A stretch of DNA of 64,000 bases, taken from a bacterium 1xD42-87. Lineage in GTDB: Bacteria > Bacillota > Clostridia > Lachnospirales > Lachnospiraceae. Numbering within the stretch: the first letter of the stretch is position 1; each line of letters opens with the position of its first letter. A program made the translations under genes and the position numbers. The stretch lies in the NCBI GenBank assembly GCA_003611805.1, contig RAYM01000010.1, positions 62,001 to 126,000 on the forward strand, written 5' to 3'. The notes below the pieces were generated by a model, which was not told the origin of the DNA, did no database searches, and saw only the letters and a program-made list of their open reading frames with translations. Of this stretch, positions 9,209 through 17,287 are shown in pieces.

Positions 9209-9451
9209 ATGTATAAGGTCAATATCAGAACAATCAAGAACACAGATAAGTTTATCCAGATGGTGAAGAACAGCAGCGGCAGCGTTTTTCTGGAAATGCC
9301 CGATGAAACACTCTGCGATTTGAAGCAGAATACAGCAGCTCTGCAGATGCTTCGGATGATCAATCCGGGAGAGCTCTGGCTGGATCTTTTCCTGACGGAC
9401 GCGCAGGACAGCTACAATTTCATGGCTTACATGGTAGGCGCGGGGGCTTAA
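9209..9451 (+). CDS. Small HPr-like protein of unknown function
   Basis: 80 residues with a strong AGGAGAGGAG ribosome-binding site and a clear terminator directly after the stop, so it is a genuine free-standing gene. The pattern of a strand (MYKVNIRTI), helix (NTDKFIQMVKNS), paired strands (GSVFLEMP, ETLCDLK), helix (NTAALQMLRMI) and final strand (GELWLDLFLTD) resembles the small HPr-like proteins found in Clostridia. It has no histidine at all, so it lacks the phosphorylated His15 and cannot be a normal phosphocarrier. It could be a regulator that keeps the fold, or an unrelated small protein. Neighbours on both sides read the other way. Confidence 0.6.
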   Translation: MYKVNIRTIKNTDKFIQMVKNSSGSVFLEMPDETLCDLKQNTAALQMLRMINPGELWLDLFLTDAQDSYNFMAYMVGAGA

Positions 9452-9467
9452 AAGCCCCCATTTTTTA
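9442..9467 (+). terminator. Intrinsic terminator after the HPr-like gene
   Basis: A GC-rich stem GGGGGCTT/AAGCCCCC with a very short loop is followed by ATTTTTT. The 5' arm overlaps the last codons and stop of the gene. High-confidence rho-independent terminator. Confidence 0.9.
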
Positions 9468-9548
9468 TGTAGTAAAAAAGTGCAACAGCAAAAAATCTCT
9501 CAACTCAATTTACGCGAATCCACATAGTTCATCTGCCACCGCATTTTC

Positions 9549-10346
9549 TCACTCAATTTCTGCGATCAACCCATGCTCGACGCAGTAATGATAGACCCCG
9601 TCCTCCGCCACATGACCGCATATGTCGTCCGCCACCGCTTTCAACTCATTTGATCCGTTCTCCATGGCAACGCCCGTGCCTACCGCCTGCAGCATTTCAA
9701 TGTCGTTATTGCCGTCACCAAAGGCAAGCGCCTCCTCCTTTTTCAGATGATAATGCGCCAACACATGCTTAATCCCGACCCCTTTTCCGCTGTCCGCCGG
9801 GATAATATCCACCGCCCGGTCCCACCACGCCGCTATCTTCGCGTTTTTTACATCCCGCAAAAACGCCGGATACTCTCTCTCAATCCCTCCCGACATAATC
9901 TGGTATATCTCATCATTTTCTATCATCTTATCAAAATCATTGGATACATCCACATCCAGCTTGGCAAGAGCAAAATACTTCACTAAGTCATCATCTTTTC
10001 CGTTCGCCGCCAGTCTTTTCGGCGTGGCAGCCGATACAGGTCTGTTGATCGAGGCGGCATTTTTTACAATCAATTTTGCATCTTCGGTGGAAATAGGATT
10101 TTTATAGATCACCTGCTGTCTGTTATAACAGTACGAGCCGTTAAAAGTGAGATATACATCCGGCTCCCATCCCTCAAAACGAGGCACTGTCAGCGGTGCC
10201 CTTCCTGTCGAAAGACAAAGAATAAAATTTCGCTCTTTCAGCCTGATCAATGTCTCCAGCGTTCTTTTCGATATCTTTTTGCTGTGAATATCAATCAGCG
10301 TGCCGTCGATATCAAAAAAAATAATTTTAATGTTTTCCAGACTCAT
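9549..10346 (-). CDS. HAD-superfamily phosphatase, Cof type
   Basis: 265 residues. Cytoplasmic Mg-dependent hydrolase that removes phosphate from small sugar phosphates or cofactors. Motif I FFDIDGTLI (residues about 10-18) holds the nucleophile Asp. Motif II is CLSTGRAP. Motif III and IV are in KGVGIKHVLAHY and FGDGNNDIEML. The C2-type cap between them is characteristic of Cof/YwpJ proteins. A GAGGAGGAGG site precedes the ATG at 10346. The start is embedded in the tail of a broken AraC gene on the same strand (20-bp overlap). Substrate cannot be told from sequence. Confidence 0.9.
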   Translation of the reverse strand: MSLENIKIIFFDIDGTLIDIHSKKISKRTLETLIRLKERNFILCLSTGRAPLTVPRFEGWEPDVYLTFNGSYCYNRQQVIYKNPISTEDAKLIVKNAASINRPVSAATPKRLAANGKDDDLVKYFALAKLDVDVSNDFDKMIENDEIYQIMSGGIEREYPAFLRDVKNAKIAAWWDRAVDIIPADSGKGVGIKHVLAHYHLKKEEALAFGDGNNDIEMLQAVGTGVAMENGSNELKAVADDICGHVAEDGVYHYCVEHGLIAEIE

Positions 10347-10545
10347 ACCTGAATTTCCTCCTCCTCAAATGTACGAATGACTCTGCAGGGATTTCCACCG
10401 CCCTGTGCCAGTGCCACGGCACATAACGCCCCGTATATTTATCCAGTTCGACTCTGGATGCAATATAAGGAAATTCATCCGTGAAACCAGGAAGCAGTTC
10501 TTCCTTGCTGCCGGTATGAAATTCAATCTTCTGTACTGTTTTCAT
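10327..10545 (-). pseudogene. Fragment of an AraC-type regulator (cupin N-terminus only)
   Basis: The frame opens with a good ribosome-binding site (GGAG) and encodes 72 residues. Residues 24-51 read like the N-terminus of an AraC regulator: FPYIASRVELDKYTGRYVPW, then HWHRAVEI. In intact relatives the HWH(K/R)AVE motif continues as a sensor domain and then a DNA-binding domain. Here it switches after VEI to an unrelated tail (PAESFVHLRRRKFRYESGKH) and ends within the first codons of the HAD gene. The rest of the regulator, about 220 residues, is missing. I read this as a deletion that fused the fragment to the HAD operon. It may still be translated and could couple to HAD translation. Confidence 0.65.
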
Positions 10546-10642
10546 AGCTGGTCTCCATTTCTCCGCATGACAGATTCATAGCAGACAGCGCATTGACACA
10601 AGTCATTTTATCCGGCATTACATTTCAAACAATAACCAATCG

Positions 10643-11500
10643 TCAAATCCCCGGTATATACGTCCTGCGGTATTCGCTGGGCGGGCATCCCTGTTTGGCG
10701 CAGAAAACCTTGCTGAAATAAAACACATCCGAAAAGCCTGTAAGCTGGGCAATATCCGTGATCGGTTTATCCGTCTCCTTTAACAACTGTTTCGCTTTCC
10801 GTAAACGCAGCGTCCGCTGATATTCACGGATCGTCTGCCCCGTTTCTTCCTTAAATAGCGTTCCCGCATATTTATAGGAAAGACCACAAACCGTTTCGAC
10901 CGCTTTTGCATCAAAACTTTCTGTGTAATGCGTCTGAATAAATTCCCTCAGTTTTTTGACATAACCGTTTTCGACGGAATCCCTCGGCGCGCTCTTTGCA
11001 CATTCCAGAAAAATCTGCCACAACCTGACCGAAGCCTGCGGAATATTCCCGTGCACATGCGCCTCAATCATCTTCGCAAAATTTTTCTGTATCTGCCCCA
11101 TCCGTTCGCAGTCCGTCATCTTCGGAAGCACAATATACTTTTCGTTATCTTGTGGATTTAAACAGACCTTCGTATCATAATACACATTTCCGGGAAGCTC
11201 CTCCATCCCGGCATCCGGCTCCTTGCAGTAAAAATGTGCATAATACCAAGCGGAACCTTCCTCAAAAGGCTTCTCTCCCCAATGGTGTACTCCTCTTTTC
11301 AGAAAAAAGAGCCGATGCGGCAAAAGTTCATAGCGGTTGGCGTCCTCGATGATTTCCATGGAACCTCTGAGCAGATAGATCGCCACATGAAACGGCGCGG
11401 TCCGATCCGCGTGCATCATCTTTCCAAGCGAAACACTGTAGTCTGCCTCGCATATAAACGGCATGGCGTTACATGGAATTTTAAGCGCGTGTCTTTCCAC
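10643..11500 (-). CDS. AraC-family transcriptional regulator
   Basis: 285 residues. A divergent cupin-type N-terminal sensor (FHVAIYLLRGSMEIIEDANR) is followed by an AraC HTH domain in the last 100 residues (AVETVCGLSYKYAGTLFKE, ITDIAQLTGFSDVFYFSKVF, and CPPSEYRR). Starts at GTG 11498-11500 with GGGGAGAGG upstream. It stands alone between the broken AraC gene and tRNA-Pro. No neighbouring sugar gene is left, so its targets are unknown. It could originally have controlled the HAD gene or a lost operon. Confidence 0.85.
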   Translation of the reverse strand: MERHALKIPCNAMPFICEADYSVSLGKMMHADRTAPFHVAIYLLRGSMEIIEDANRYELLPHRLFFLKRGVHHWGEKPFEEGSAWYYAHFYCKEPDAGMEELPGNVYYDTKVCLNPQDNEKYIVLPKMTDCERMGQIQKNFAKMIEAHVHGNIPQASVRLWQIFLECAKSAPRDSVENGYVKKLREFIQTHYTESFDAKAVETVCGLSYKYAGTLFKEETGQTIREYQRTLRLRKAKQLLKETDKPITDIAQLTGFSDVFYFSKVFCAKQGCPPSEYRRTYIPGI

Positions 11501-11697
11501 CGGCTTACCTCTCCCCGAAATCTATTCTTCCTCTTGTAGAGCAGCTTGCTGCAATCATACATATTTTTTCTATCTCTTACTGTAAACAGTTAATTCTAAT
11601 TTCGATGCTCATATAGGAAAAATGAATTATATACAATCTATCATAGCATAAATGATTACAGATAGGAGATGGAAACAAAATTATTCTCACAGAATTA

Positions 11698-11727
11698 TTG
11701 ACAATACCCTTATAAATGTTGTATTAT
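11698..11727 (+). promoter_or_regulatory. Sigma-A-type promoter for tRNA-Pro
   Basis: TTGACA (11698-11703), an 18-bp spacer and TATTAT (11722-11727) lie 17 bp before the mature tRNA start at 11745. The -35 box is a perfect consensus, as expected for stable RNA. The 190 bases upstream (11501-11697) are AT-rich with no gene that I can support. Confidence 0.8.
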
Positions 11728-11744
11728 CATAGTTGTTCATAAAG

Positions 11745-11818
11745 CGAAGCGTGGCTCAGTTTGGTAGAGCGCTGCGTTCGGGACGCAGAGGTCGCAGGTT
11801 CAAATCCTGTCGCTTCGA
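11745..11818 (+). tRNA. tRNA-Pro (CGG anticodon)
   Basis: A 74-nt cloverleaf. The acceptor stem CGAAGCG pairs with CGCTTCG. The anticodon stem CTGCG/CGCAG encloses the loop TTCGGGA, anticodon CGG, which reads CCG proline codons. The T arm GCAGGTTCAAATCCTGT is standard. The discriminator is A and the CCA end is not encoded. It has its own promoter and terminator. Confidence 0.95.
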
Positions 11819-11833
11819 CTAGAAAAAAGGCGG

Positions 11834-11872
11834 AAACATCAGATTATTTGAAAATCTGGTGTTTTCTTTTTG
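11834..11872 (+). terminator. Terminator after tRNA-Pro
   Basis: The inverted repeat AAACATCAGATT/AATCTGGTGTTT with a short loop is followed by TCTTTTTG. It lies 16 nt after the tRNA. Confidence 0.8.
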
Positions 11873-12016
11873 CTTTGGATGTCATGTTTTCTTTACTATA
11901 AATTAGATCCTTCTTCCTTTTTTCCTTAAAATGTTTGCAAGTGCTCTCCATATCTCTTGTTTTTTCCTCATAAAAGGTGTATTCTTATGTAGCGAATTTC
12001 TGTGAGGAGGTTTGTT

Positions 12017-13210
12017 ATGGAAGCTTATGAAGTATTACGAGACTTGGCAATTATTATTTTTGCCGCGAAATTTTTTGCCGTGTTGGCGAGAAAATGTAAG
12101 GCGCCGCAGGTTGTAGGACAGATTGTAGCAGGGCTTTTGATCGGTCCCTGTATACTGGGCTGGGTGGAACCTTCGGATTTTATCACGCACATGGCGGAAA
12201 TCGGCGTTGTCCTTCTGATGTTTGAGGTAGGACTGGAAACGGATTTAAAAGAGCTGGTTAAAACTGGACCGATCGCTTTCCTGATTGCCTGTGCGGGCGT
12301 GTTTATACCGCTGGTGCTGGGCGCACTCTTGTATATGGGTTTTTACGGCGTCGCGCCTTGGGGCAGCGAAGAGTTTTTCAAGGCAGTTTTCATCGGCACC
12401 ATTATGACAGCCACCAGCGTGAGCATTACTGTTGCGGCATTACAGGAATTAGGTAAAATCAAAAGTAAGGTAGGCACGACGATTGTCAGCGCCGCCATCA
12501 TAGATGATGTCATCGGCATTATCGTACTTACTTTTGTTATCGGATTCCGGTCCCCGGATTCTCATCCTGGCATGGTCATTGTAAAGACCATCATTTTCTT
12601 TATTATTGCGGTAGTTGGCGGCTTCGTCATATTTAAACTGTTTCTGGCTCTGGATAAGCGGTACCCGCACACAAGGCGTATTCCCATTGTCGCTATGGCG
12701 TTCTGCTTTGCCCTCTCTTATGTGGCGGAAAAGTATTTCGGCATCGCGGATATCACGGGCGCCTACATCGCCGGCATTGTGCTATGTAACCTGAGCGACA
12801 ATACCTACATAGAGAGAAAAGTGGACGTCAGTTCCTACATGCTTTTCGGTCCTCTGTTTTTTGCCAGCATCGGATTGAAAACTAATTTTGACGCGATGGA
12901 TTCCACATTGTTTATTTTCTGTATCTGCTTTGTGGTTGTTGCGCTGCTTGCCAAGATTATCGGCTGCGGTCTTGCCTCCAAGATATGCCGCTATACTTTT
13001 TCCGATTCCTTAAAAATCGGTGTCGGCATGATGACTCGCGGAGAAGTGGCGCTGATCGTGGCACAGAAGGGACTGGCGGCAGGACTTTTGACGGCGGACT
13101 ATTTTATGGCTGTGATTCTGCTGATTTTATTCTCCTCTATCGCGACACCAATTGTTTTGAAATTCCTATACAACAGAGAAGAAAATCCGTCTTTTATTAT
13201 TAATAAATAA
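12017..13210 (+). CDS. Monovalent cation:proton antiporter, CPA2/KefB type
   Basis: 397 residues with about 11-12 membrane helices, the length of the transport domain alone. It exchanges Na+ or K+ for H+ across the cytoplasmic membrane. Family marks include the N-terminal KCKAPQVVGQIVAGLLIGP, the central TATSVSITVAALQELG segment, the conserved SAAIIDDVIGIIVL aspartate pair and the C-terminal GVGMMTRGEVALIVAQ. The double Asp (IDDV) is the ion-binding pair of electrogenic members such as NapA. No C-terminal RCK/TrkA-N domain is attached, unlike KefB/KefC. The ATG at 12017 follows GAGGAGG; an upstream ATG at 12002 has no site. Standalone gene against the leftward flow of its neighbours. Confidence 0.88.
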   Translation: MEAYEVLRDLAIIIFAAKFFAVLARKCKAPQVVGQIVAGLLIGPCILGWVEPSDFITHMAEIGVVLLMFEVGLETDLKELVKTGPIAFLIACAGVFIPLVLGALLYMGFYGVAPWGSEEFFKAVFIGTIMTATSVSITVAALQELGKIKSKVGTTIVSAAIIDDVIGIIVLTFVIGFRSPDSHPGMVIVKTIIFFIIAVVGGFVIFKLFLALDKRYPHTRRIPIVAMAFCFALSYVAEKYFGIADITGAYIAGIVLCNLSDNTYIERKVDVSSYMLFGPLFFASIGLKTNFDAMDSTLFIFCICFVVVALLAKIIGCGLASKICRYTFSDSLKIGVGMMTRGEVALIVAQKGLAAGLLTADYFMAVILLILFSSIATPIVLKFLYNREENPSFIINK

Positions 13211-13320
13211 GGCACCTGCCTGTTGAAGAGATCTGTTCCTATTGGCTGCTTTTCTAATTACTATCATTGTGCTTTTTATCATATGATAGACGCGAACCCG
13301 GCAGTCTGCTTCAAAAAATT

Positions 13321-13357
13321 ATGTGCTGCAAAACACATGAAAAGTTTTGCAGCACAT
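13321..13357. terminator. Bidirectional terminator between antiporter and trxA
   Basis: A perfect 14-bp stem ATGTGCTGCAAAAC/GTTTTGCAGCACAT with a 9-nt loop. To the right it is followed by TTTCTTTT; on the other strand it is followed by a TTTTTTG run. It serves both convergent genes. Confidence 0.9.
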
Positions 13358-13362
13358 TTCTT

Positions 13363-13680
13363 TTACAGCACTTTTGCCAGTTCTGCCTCCAGTTCCTCCT
13401 GCGGTACCGCTCCCACAATATTCCCGACAGGTTCTCCCTTTACGAAAATTTTCATATTGGGGATGTTCATCACCCGGTACATTCTGGCAAGCCCGTCCTC
13501 GTCGTCTATATTGCACTTTCCGATTTTTACCTTGCCGTCGTATTTTTCCGCAAGCTGTGAAATAATCGGCGCCATCATCTTACAGGGACCGCACCAGTCC
13601 GCGTAAAAATCCACCAAAACAGGAACCTCCGACTCCAATACCTCGCTCTCAAAATTTTCGCCTGTAAATTTGTACTCCAT
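13363..13680 (-). CDS. trxA: Thioredoxin
   Basis: 105 residues, normal thioredoxin length. Cytoplasmic disulfide reductant. The active site WCGPC is at residues 29-33, within VDFYADWCGPCKMMAPI. The cis-proline loop is present as MNIPNMKIF, and the fold ends in the usual LEAELAKVL helix. It ends 6 bp from the shared bidirectional terminator and appears monocistronic. No thioredoxin reductase is encoded in the window. Confidence 0.95.
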   Translation of the reverse strand: MEYKFTGENFESEVLESEVPVLVDFYADWCGPCKMMAPIISQLAEKYDGKVKIGKCNIDDEDGLARMYRVMNIPNMKIFVKGEPVGNIVGAVPQEELEAELAKVL

Positions 13681-13778
13681 GTGTTTTCCTCCTTATCGTT
13701 TCATTTTATATTTAAATTTTATAATCGACCATTTTTAGCGCGTATACAGCATTTTTCTGCTTCTGTCCGCCTGTATTT

Positions 13779-14417
13779 TTATCTCGCAATTATATATTTA
13801 TAAATCGGGTTTCCCTTCGAGGAAAACCGCTCCTCATACTCGGTCATAACGTTCCCTTTCATCATCTGCGCGTTATGGTGAAGATCCTCCGTCATCTGCA
13901 CGATTTTCCATCCCGCCGGTTCCAGTTCTTCCAGCGCAAACTGAAACAGATCATGGTTGTCCGTCTTAAATTCAATCACACCGTCCGGTATTAGTATCTC
14001 ATCATACCGCCGTAAAAATTCACGGGAAGGAAGTCTGCGCTTCGCGTGCCTGTCCTTCGGCCACGGATCGGAAAAATTCAAATAAATGCGATCTATCTCG
14101 CCCTCCCCAAACACAGACGTGATTTCTTCCGCCTCCATACGGATGAAATAGAGATTTGACAGAGGATCTGCTTCCAGTTTCTGTATACCCCGAATCAACA
14201 CACTGGAATATTTTTCGATCCCCACATAATTGATGTCGGAGTTCTGCCTTGCCAAATCCATAATAAAACGCCCTTTTCCCATGCCTATCTCTATGCGGAT
14301 GGGATGACCGTTACCGAAAACTTCATGCCATAATCCGCGGCATTCCTGTGGATTATGTATCACATAATCACAGGCTGCAATCACTTCCCTTGATCCTGTT
14401 ACGTTTCGTAATCTCAT
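13779..14417 (-). CDS. trmB: tRNA (guanine46-N7)-methyltransferase
   Basis: 212 residues, Rossmann-fold SAM-dependent methyltransferase that makes m7G46 in the tRNA variable loop. The SAM motif IEIGMGKGRFIMDLA is at about residues 46-60, and the family signature NFSDPWPKDRHAKRRL lies near residue 115. The C-terminal TEYEERFSSKGNPIYK is the conserved TrmB end that contacts substrate. Starts at ATG 14415-14417. Stands alone, about 100 bp from trxA. Confidence 0.95.
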   Translation of the reverse strand: MRLRNVTGSREVIAACDYVIHNPQECRGLWHEVFGNGHPIRIEIGMGKGRFIMDLARQNSDINYVGIEKYSSVLIRGIQKLEADPLSNLYFIRMEAEEITSVFGEGEIDRIYLNFSDPWPKDRHAKRRLPSREFLRRYDEILIPDGVIEFKTDNHDLFQFALEELEPAGWKIVQMTEDLHHNAQMMKGNVMTEYEERFSSKGNPIYKYIIAR

Positions 14418-14527
14418 AGTATTCCTTTATTTTCCGTTGGTTGTTTTTCTCTGCCCTTTTTCGTACTAACACGCTTTGTCCGATTTCATCAGATACTATA
14501 TTTTAACTCATTTTGAATTTTTTGTGA

Positions 14528-14559
14528 ATACACTACAGTTTTTCTTTCAAATAGTGTAT
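14528..14559. promoter_or_regulatory. Inverted repeat upstream of the carboxypeptidase gene
   Basis: Arms ATACACTA (14528-14535) and TAGTGTAT (14552-14559) are separated by 16 bp, with a TATGAT hexamer overlapping the right arm. It lies about 100 bp before the carboxypeptidase start. It could be an operator. No T-run follows, so it is not a terminator. Confidence 0.35.
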
Positions 14560-14662
14560 GATAAATAAGGACAGGCACAACTTATAAAAAGAGAAATCGT
14601 TGTAAAATGGCATAATTTATAGCATATATCATATATTTGTTATTATAGAAAGGTTTTACCTC

Positions 14663-16183
14663 ATGTTATTTATGAAAAAAAATAGATTATTGCAATCCGG
14701 GCGGCTGACCGCTCTGATTCTTGCTATTCTCTTGGTTTTTTGCAACTTTTTTTTCGGAAGTGTGGCTTTTGCCGCAGAAGCGGGAACCCTCGAAGAGCTG
14801 CAGGAGCAAGCCGAAGCCAGAAAAACGCTTCCCATCCAGTCAAATGAAATTGATAACTGGCCTGCCGGTCCGCAGATAGGCGCACAGGCTGCTATTCTGA
14901 TGGACGCCAACACGGGCGTTATTCTTTATTCTAAGAATATCCATGAACGTCTTTATCCCGCCAGCACCACGAAAATTATGACTGCTCTTCTTGCTGCAGA
15001 AAGAGGAAATTTGGATGATATGGTAGAATTTAGCCATGAAGCAGTTTTCAGTGTTCCCGCAGACGGATCCAATATGGGTATGGATGAAGGAGAATCCATC
15101 ACGCTGGAAGAATGTCTTTATGGGATTATGGTTGCATCCGCCAATGAAGCGGCAAATGCCGCCGGTGAATATGTTTCTGGTTCCATTGAAGATTTTGTGG
15201 CATTGATGAACGAGCGGGCAGAGGAAATAGGCTGTACCGACACTCATTTTGTCAATCCGAACGGTTTGCATGATCCCCAGCATTATACAAGCGCCTATGA
15301 CCTTGCGTTGATTTCCAGTCTGTTTTTTCGCAATGAGATGCTATGTAAAATAAGCAATACCGGACGCTACCATTTTGAGGCAACCGCCACACAGCCGGAC
15401 GATTTCTTTAAAAATAACAAGCATAAACTTGTTAACGGTGAAATACCTTACGAAGGTATTTTGGGTGGTAAGACCGGGTATACCGACGATTCCAGACAGA
15501 CCCTTGTAACCTGCGCGGAACAGAACGGCATGCGTCTTGTCTGTGTTGTTTTTAAGGAGGAAACGCCGGATCAGTTTACGGATACCGTGGAATTATTTGA
15601 TTATGGTTTCCACAATTTTCAGGTGTTGAATATTTCAGAAAATGAAGAGAAATACAATATTGAATCCACAGGTTTTTTGCAGATCGGAAATGACGTTTTC
15701 GGCAGTTCAAAACCCATTCTCTCCATAGATACCGAAAGTTATGTCATTATTCCGAATACCGTTTCCTTTCAGGATCTGGATTCAGAGATTGATTACAGCC
15801 AGTCGAATGAAAACCGTGTGGCTGGAATTGAATACTCTTATAACGGCATGTATGTGGGAAACGCATATCTGAATCTCGTTACCGATAACGCTTCTTCTTA
15901 TGAGTTTGACACGAAAATGACTTCTACTGACGTCAGCGTGGAAAAGATAGAAACCAAATCGGAAACAGAAGTTGAAACAAAGGATACCATCTTTATCAAT
16001 ATCAAAAAAGTATTGGTTATTATTTTGGTTGTTGCCGCCATCGTCATTACCATTTTTATGATTCAGGCATTAATTACGAACGGAAGAACAGCCAAGCGCA
16101 GAAACAACCGCATCAAGCGCAAGCAAAGAAGACGGTCGCGTATGCGCTCCGATTTTGATGATTTTGATGACTTTGATTTCTGA
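14663..16183 (+). CDS. D-alanyl-D-alanine carboxypeptidase (low-mass penicillin-binding protein)
   Basis: 506 residues. Trims the terminal D-Ala from peptidoglycan stem peptides at the outer face of the membrane. The N-terminal signal sequence has a hydrophobic core at about residues 15-37. The serine-peptidase S11 motifs are in order: SxxK as STTK (101-104), SxN as SAN (158-160) and KTG (269-271). Unlike DacA/DacF, which end in an amphipathic helix, this one has a true transmembrane helix near residues 449-472, then a highly basic cytoplasmic tail (RTAKRRNNRIKRKQRRRSR) and an acidic DDFDDFDF end. An AGAAAGG site precedes the ATG. Runs against the neighbouring genes. Confidence 0.9.
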   Translation: MLFMKKNRLLQSGRLTALILAILLVFCNFFFGSVAFAAEAGTLEELQEQAEARKTLPIQSNEIDNWPAGPQIGAQAAILMDANTGVILYSKNIHERLYPASTTKIMTALLAAERGNLDDMVEFSHEAVFSVPADGSNMGMDEGESITLEECLYGIMVASANEAANAAGEYVSGSIEDFVALMNERAEEIGCTDTHFVNPNGLHDPQHYTSAYDLALISSLFFRNEMLCKISNTGRYHFEATATQPDDFFKNNKHKLVNGEIPYEGILGGKTGYTDDSRQTLVTCAEQNGMRLVCVVFKEETPDQFTDTVELFDYGFHNFQVLNISENEEKYNIESTGFLQIGNDVFGSSKPILSIDTESYVIIPNTVSFQDLDSEIDYSQSNENRVAGIEYSYNGMYVGNAYLNLVTDNASSYEFDTKMTSTDVSVEKIETKSETEVETKDTIFINIKKVLVIILVVAAIVITIFMIQALITNGRTAKRRNNRIKRKQRRRSRMRSDFDDFDDFDF

Positions 16184-16285
16184 AAAATGCAAAAAATTAT
16201 GAAAAATAAATGGAAACCCTTGACCTTATACTAACTATACCCCTTACACTTAACGTAACGAACAGTGAAAGGAGGCACATTTTTA

Positions 16286-17125
16286 TTGAACATCAATGAA
16301 TTGGAACGTCTGACCGGAATCACCAAACAGAATATCCGTTTCTATGAGAAGAAGGCGTTGCTTCACCCGAACAGAAATCCTGAAAACAATTATCGGGAAT
16401 ATTCGGAAGAGGACGTAGCTACGCTCAAGACGATCAAGCTTTTACGGAAACTGGATTTCTCATTGGAAGACATCCACAGCGTCCTGTCGGCTGAGATACC
16501 GCTTCACACATTGTTAGAGCAGCATCTCGGTGAATTGCAGTCACGTAAACAAAAGCTGCAATCCTGTATTGATATTTGTCATGATCTGCTTCTAACGGAC
16601 GTTGCGAAAATAGACGTGGAAAAGACACTGGAAAAAATGGATCGAATCGAACAAAATGGGGGTATGTTTATGTCAATTATCAAAGATTATAAAAAATATG
16701 CCGCTGCGCAACATAAACGGGGTTTTTCTTTCCAGCCGGATACAATGGTAATGAATTCCGGAGAATTTTTGGAAGCTCTGTTCTTATACGCCAATGAAAA
16801 TAATCAAAATCTGGAAATCATCAAAGAGGGGATGTACCCTGTTTTCTTGCTTGACGGCGTGGAATACAAGGCTCAACGCATCTTTGGGCGCTTTGGCGCA
16901 ACGATACAGTGTACGATGACCCATCCCGAAGAAAGCGGAGACGCAGATATCTCCGAGAAAAGAAAAATGTTTTACCGGCTAGTCAGCGGGCCTTATATGC
17001 TGGTTCTCATTGTCTTTCTCTTTATGGCAATCGACAGACAGAGCATTGTCTGGGCGTCTGTGGCGGCACTCTATATCTTCCCGTATCTGATCTGGCTCGT
17101 CCTGATGCTTCCGAAAAACAGATAG
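16286..17125 (+). CDS. MerR-type regulator with two C-terminal membrane helices
   Basis: 279 residues. The first about 70 are a MerR winged helix-turn-helix (NINELERLTGITKQNIRFYE and NNYREYSEEDVATLKTIKLL), followed by a long dimerisation coil. The middle holds an alpha/beta region of unknown role. The last about 50 residues form two hydrophobic helices (LVSGPYMLVLIVFLFMAI and WASVAALYIFPYLIWLVLML), so the protein should be membrane-anchored, unusual for MerR proteins. I chose the TTG at 16286 because AAAGGAGG lies 10 nt upstream; an upstream GTG would contain that site inside the gene. No metal- or drug-binding motif is visible. Isolated gene ending at a strong terminator. Confidence 0.75.
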   Translation: MNINELERLTGITKQNIRFYEKKALLHPNRNPENNYREYSEEDVATLKTIKLLRKLDFSLEDIHSVLSAEIPLHTLLEQHLGELQSRKQKLQSCIDICHDLLLTDVAKIDVEKTLEKMDRIEQNGGMFMSIIKDYKKYAAAQHKRGFSFQPDTMVMNSGEFLEALFLYANENNQNLEIIKEGMYPVFLLDGVEYKAQRIFGRFGATIQCTMTHPEESGDADISEKRKMFYRLVSGPYMLVLIVFLFMAIDRQSIVWASVAALYIFPYLIWLVLMLPKNR

Positions 17126-17150
17126 ACAATCGCATAAATTTCCTGACAAA

Positions 17151-17185
17151 GAAAGCATTGAAAACTTAGTGTTTTCAATGCTTTC
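17151..17185. terminator. Perfect 15-bp hairpin between MerR gene and tRNA-Arg
   Basis: GAAAGCATTGAAAAC pairs perfectly with GTTTTCAATGCTTTC across a 5-nt loop. It separates the rightward MerR gene from the leftward tRNA-Arg, 4 nt beyond the tRNA 3' end. The flanking T-runs are weak (CTTTC), but position and strength suggest a shared terminator. Confidence 0.65.
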
Positions 17186-17188
17186 TGA

Positions 17189-17260
17189 CGTTCCCTGCGG
17201 GAATCGAACCCACAACTGGGGCTTAGGAGGCTCCTGTTATATCCATTTAACTAAGGGAAC
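17189..17260 (-). tRNA. tRNA-Arg (CCT anticodon)
   Basis: A 72-nt cloverleaf on the minus strand. The acceptor stem GTTCCCT pairs with AGGGAAC, with discriminator G. The anticodon loop CTCCTAA gives anticodon CCT, which reads AGG. The T arm GTGGGTTCGATTCCCGC is standard. The anticodon stem GGAGC/GCCCC has one A-C mismatch in the middle pair (29-41). CCA is not encoded. Confidence 0.92.
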
Positions 17261-17287
17261 AACTGCTATCTATTTATAAGAAAAACC

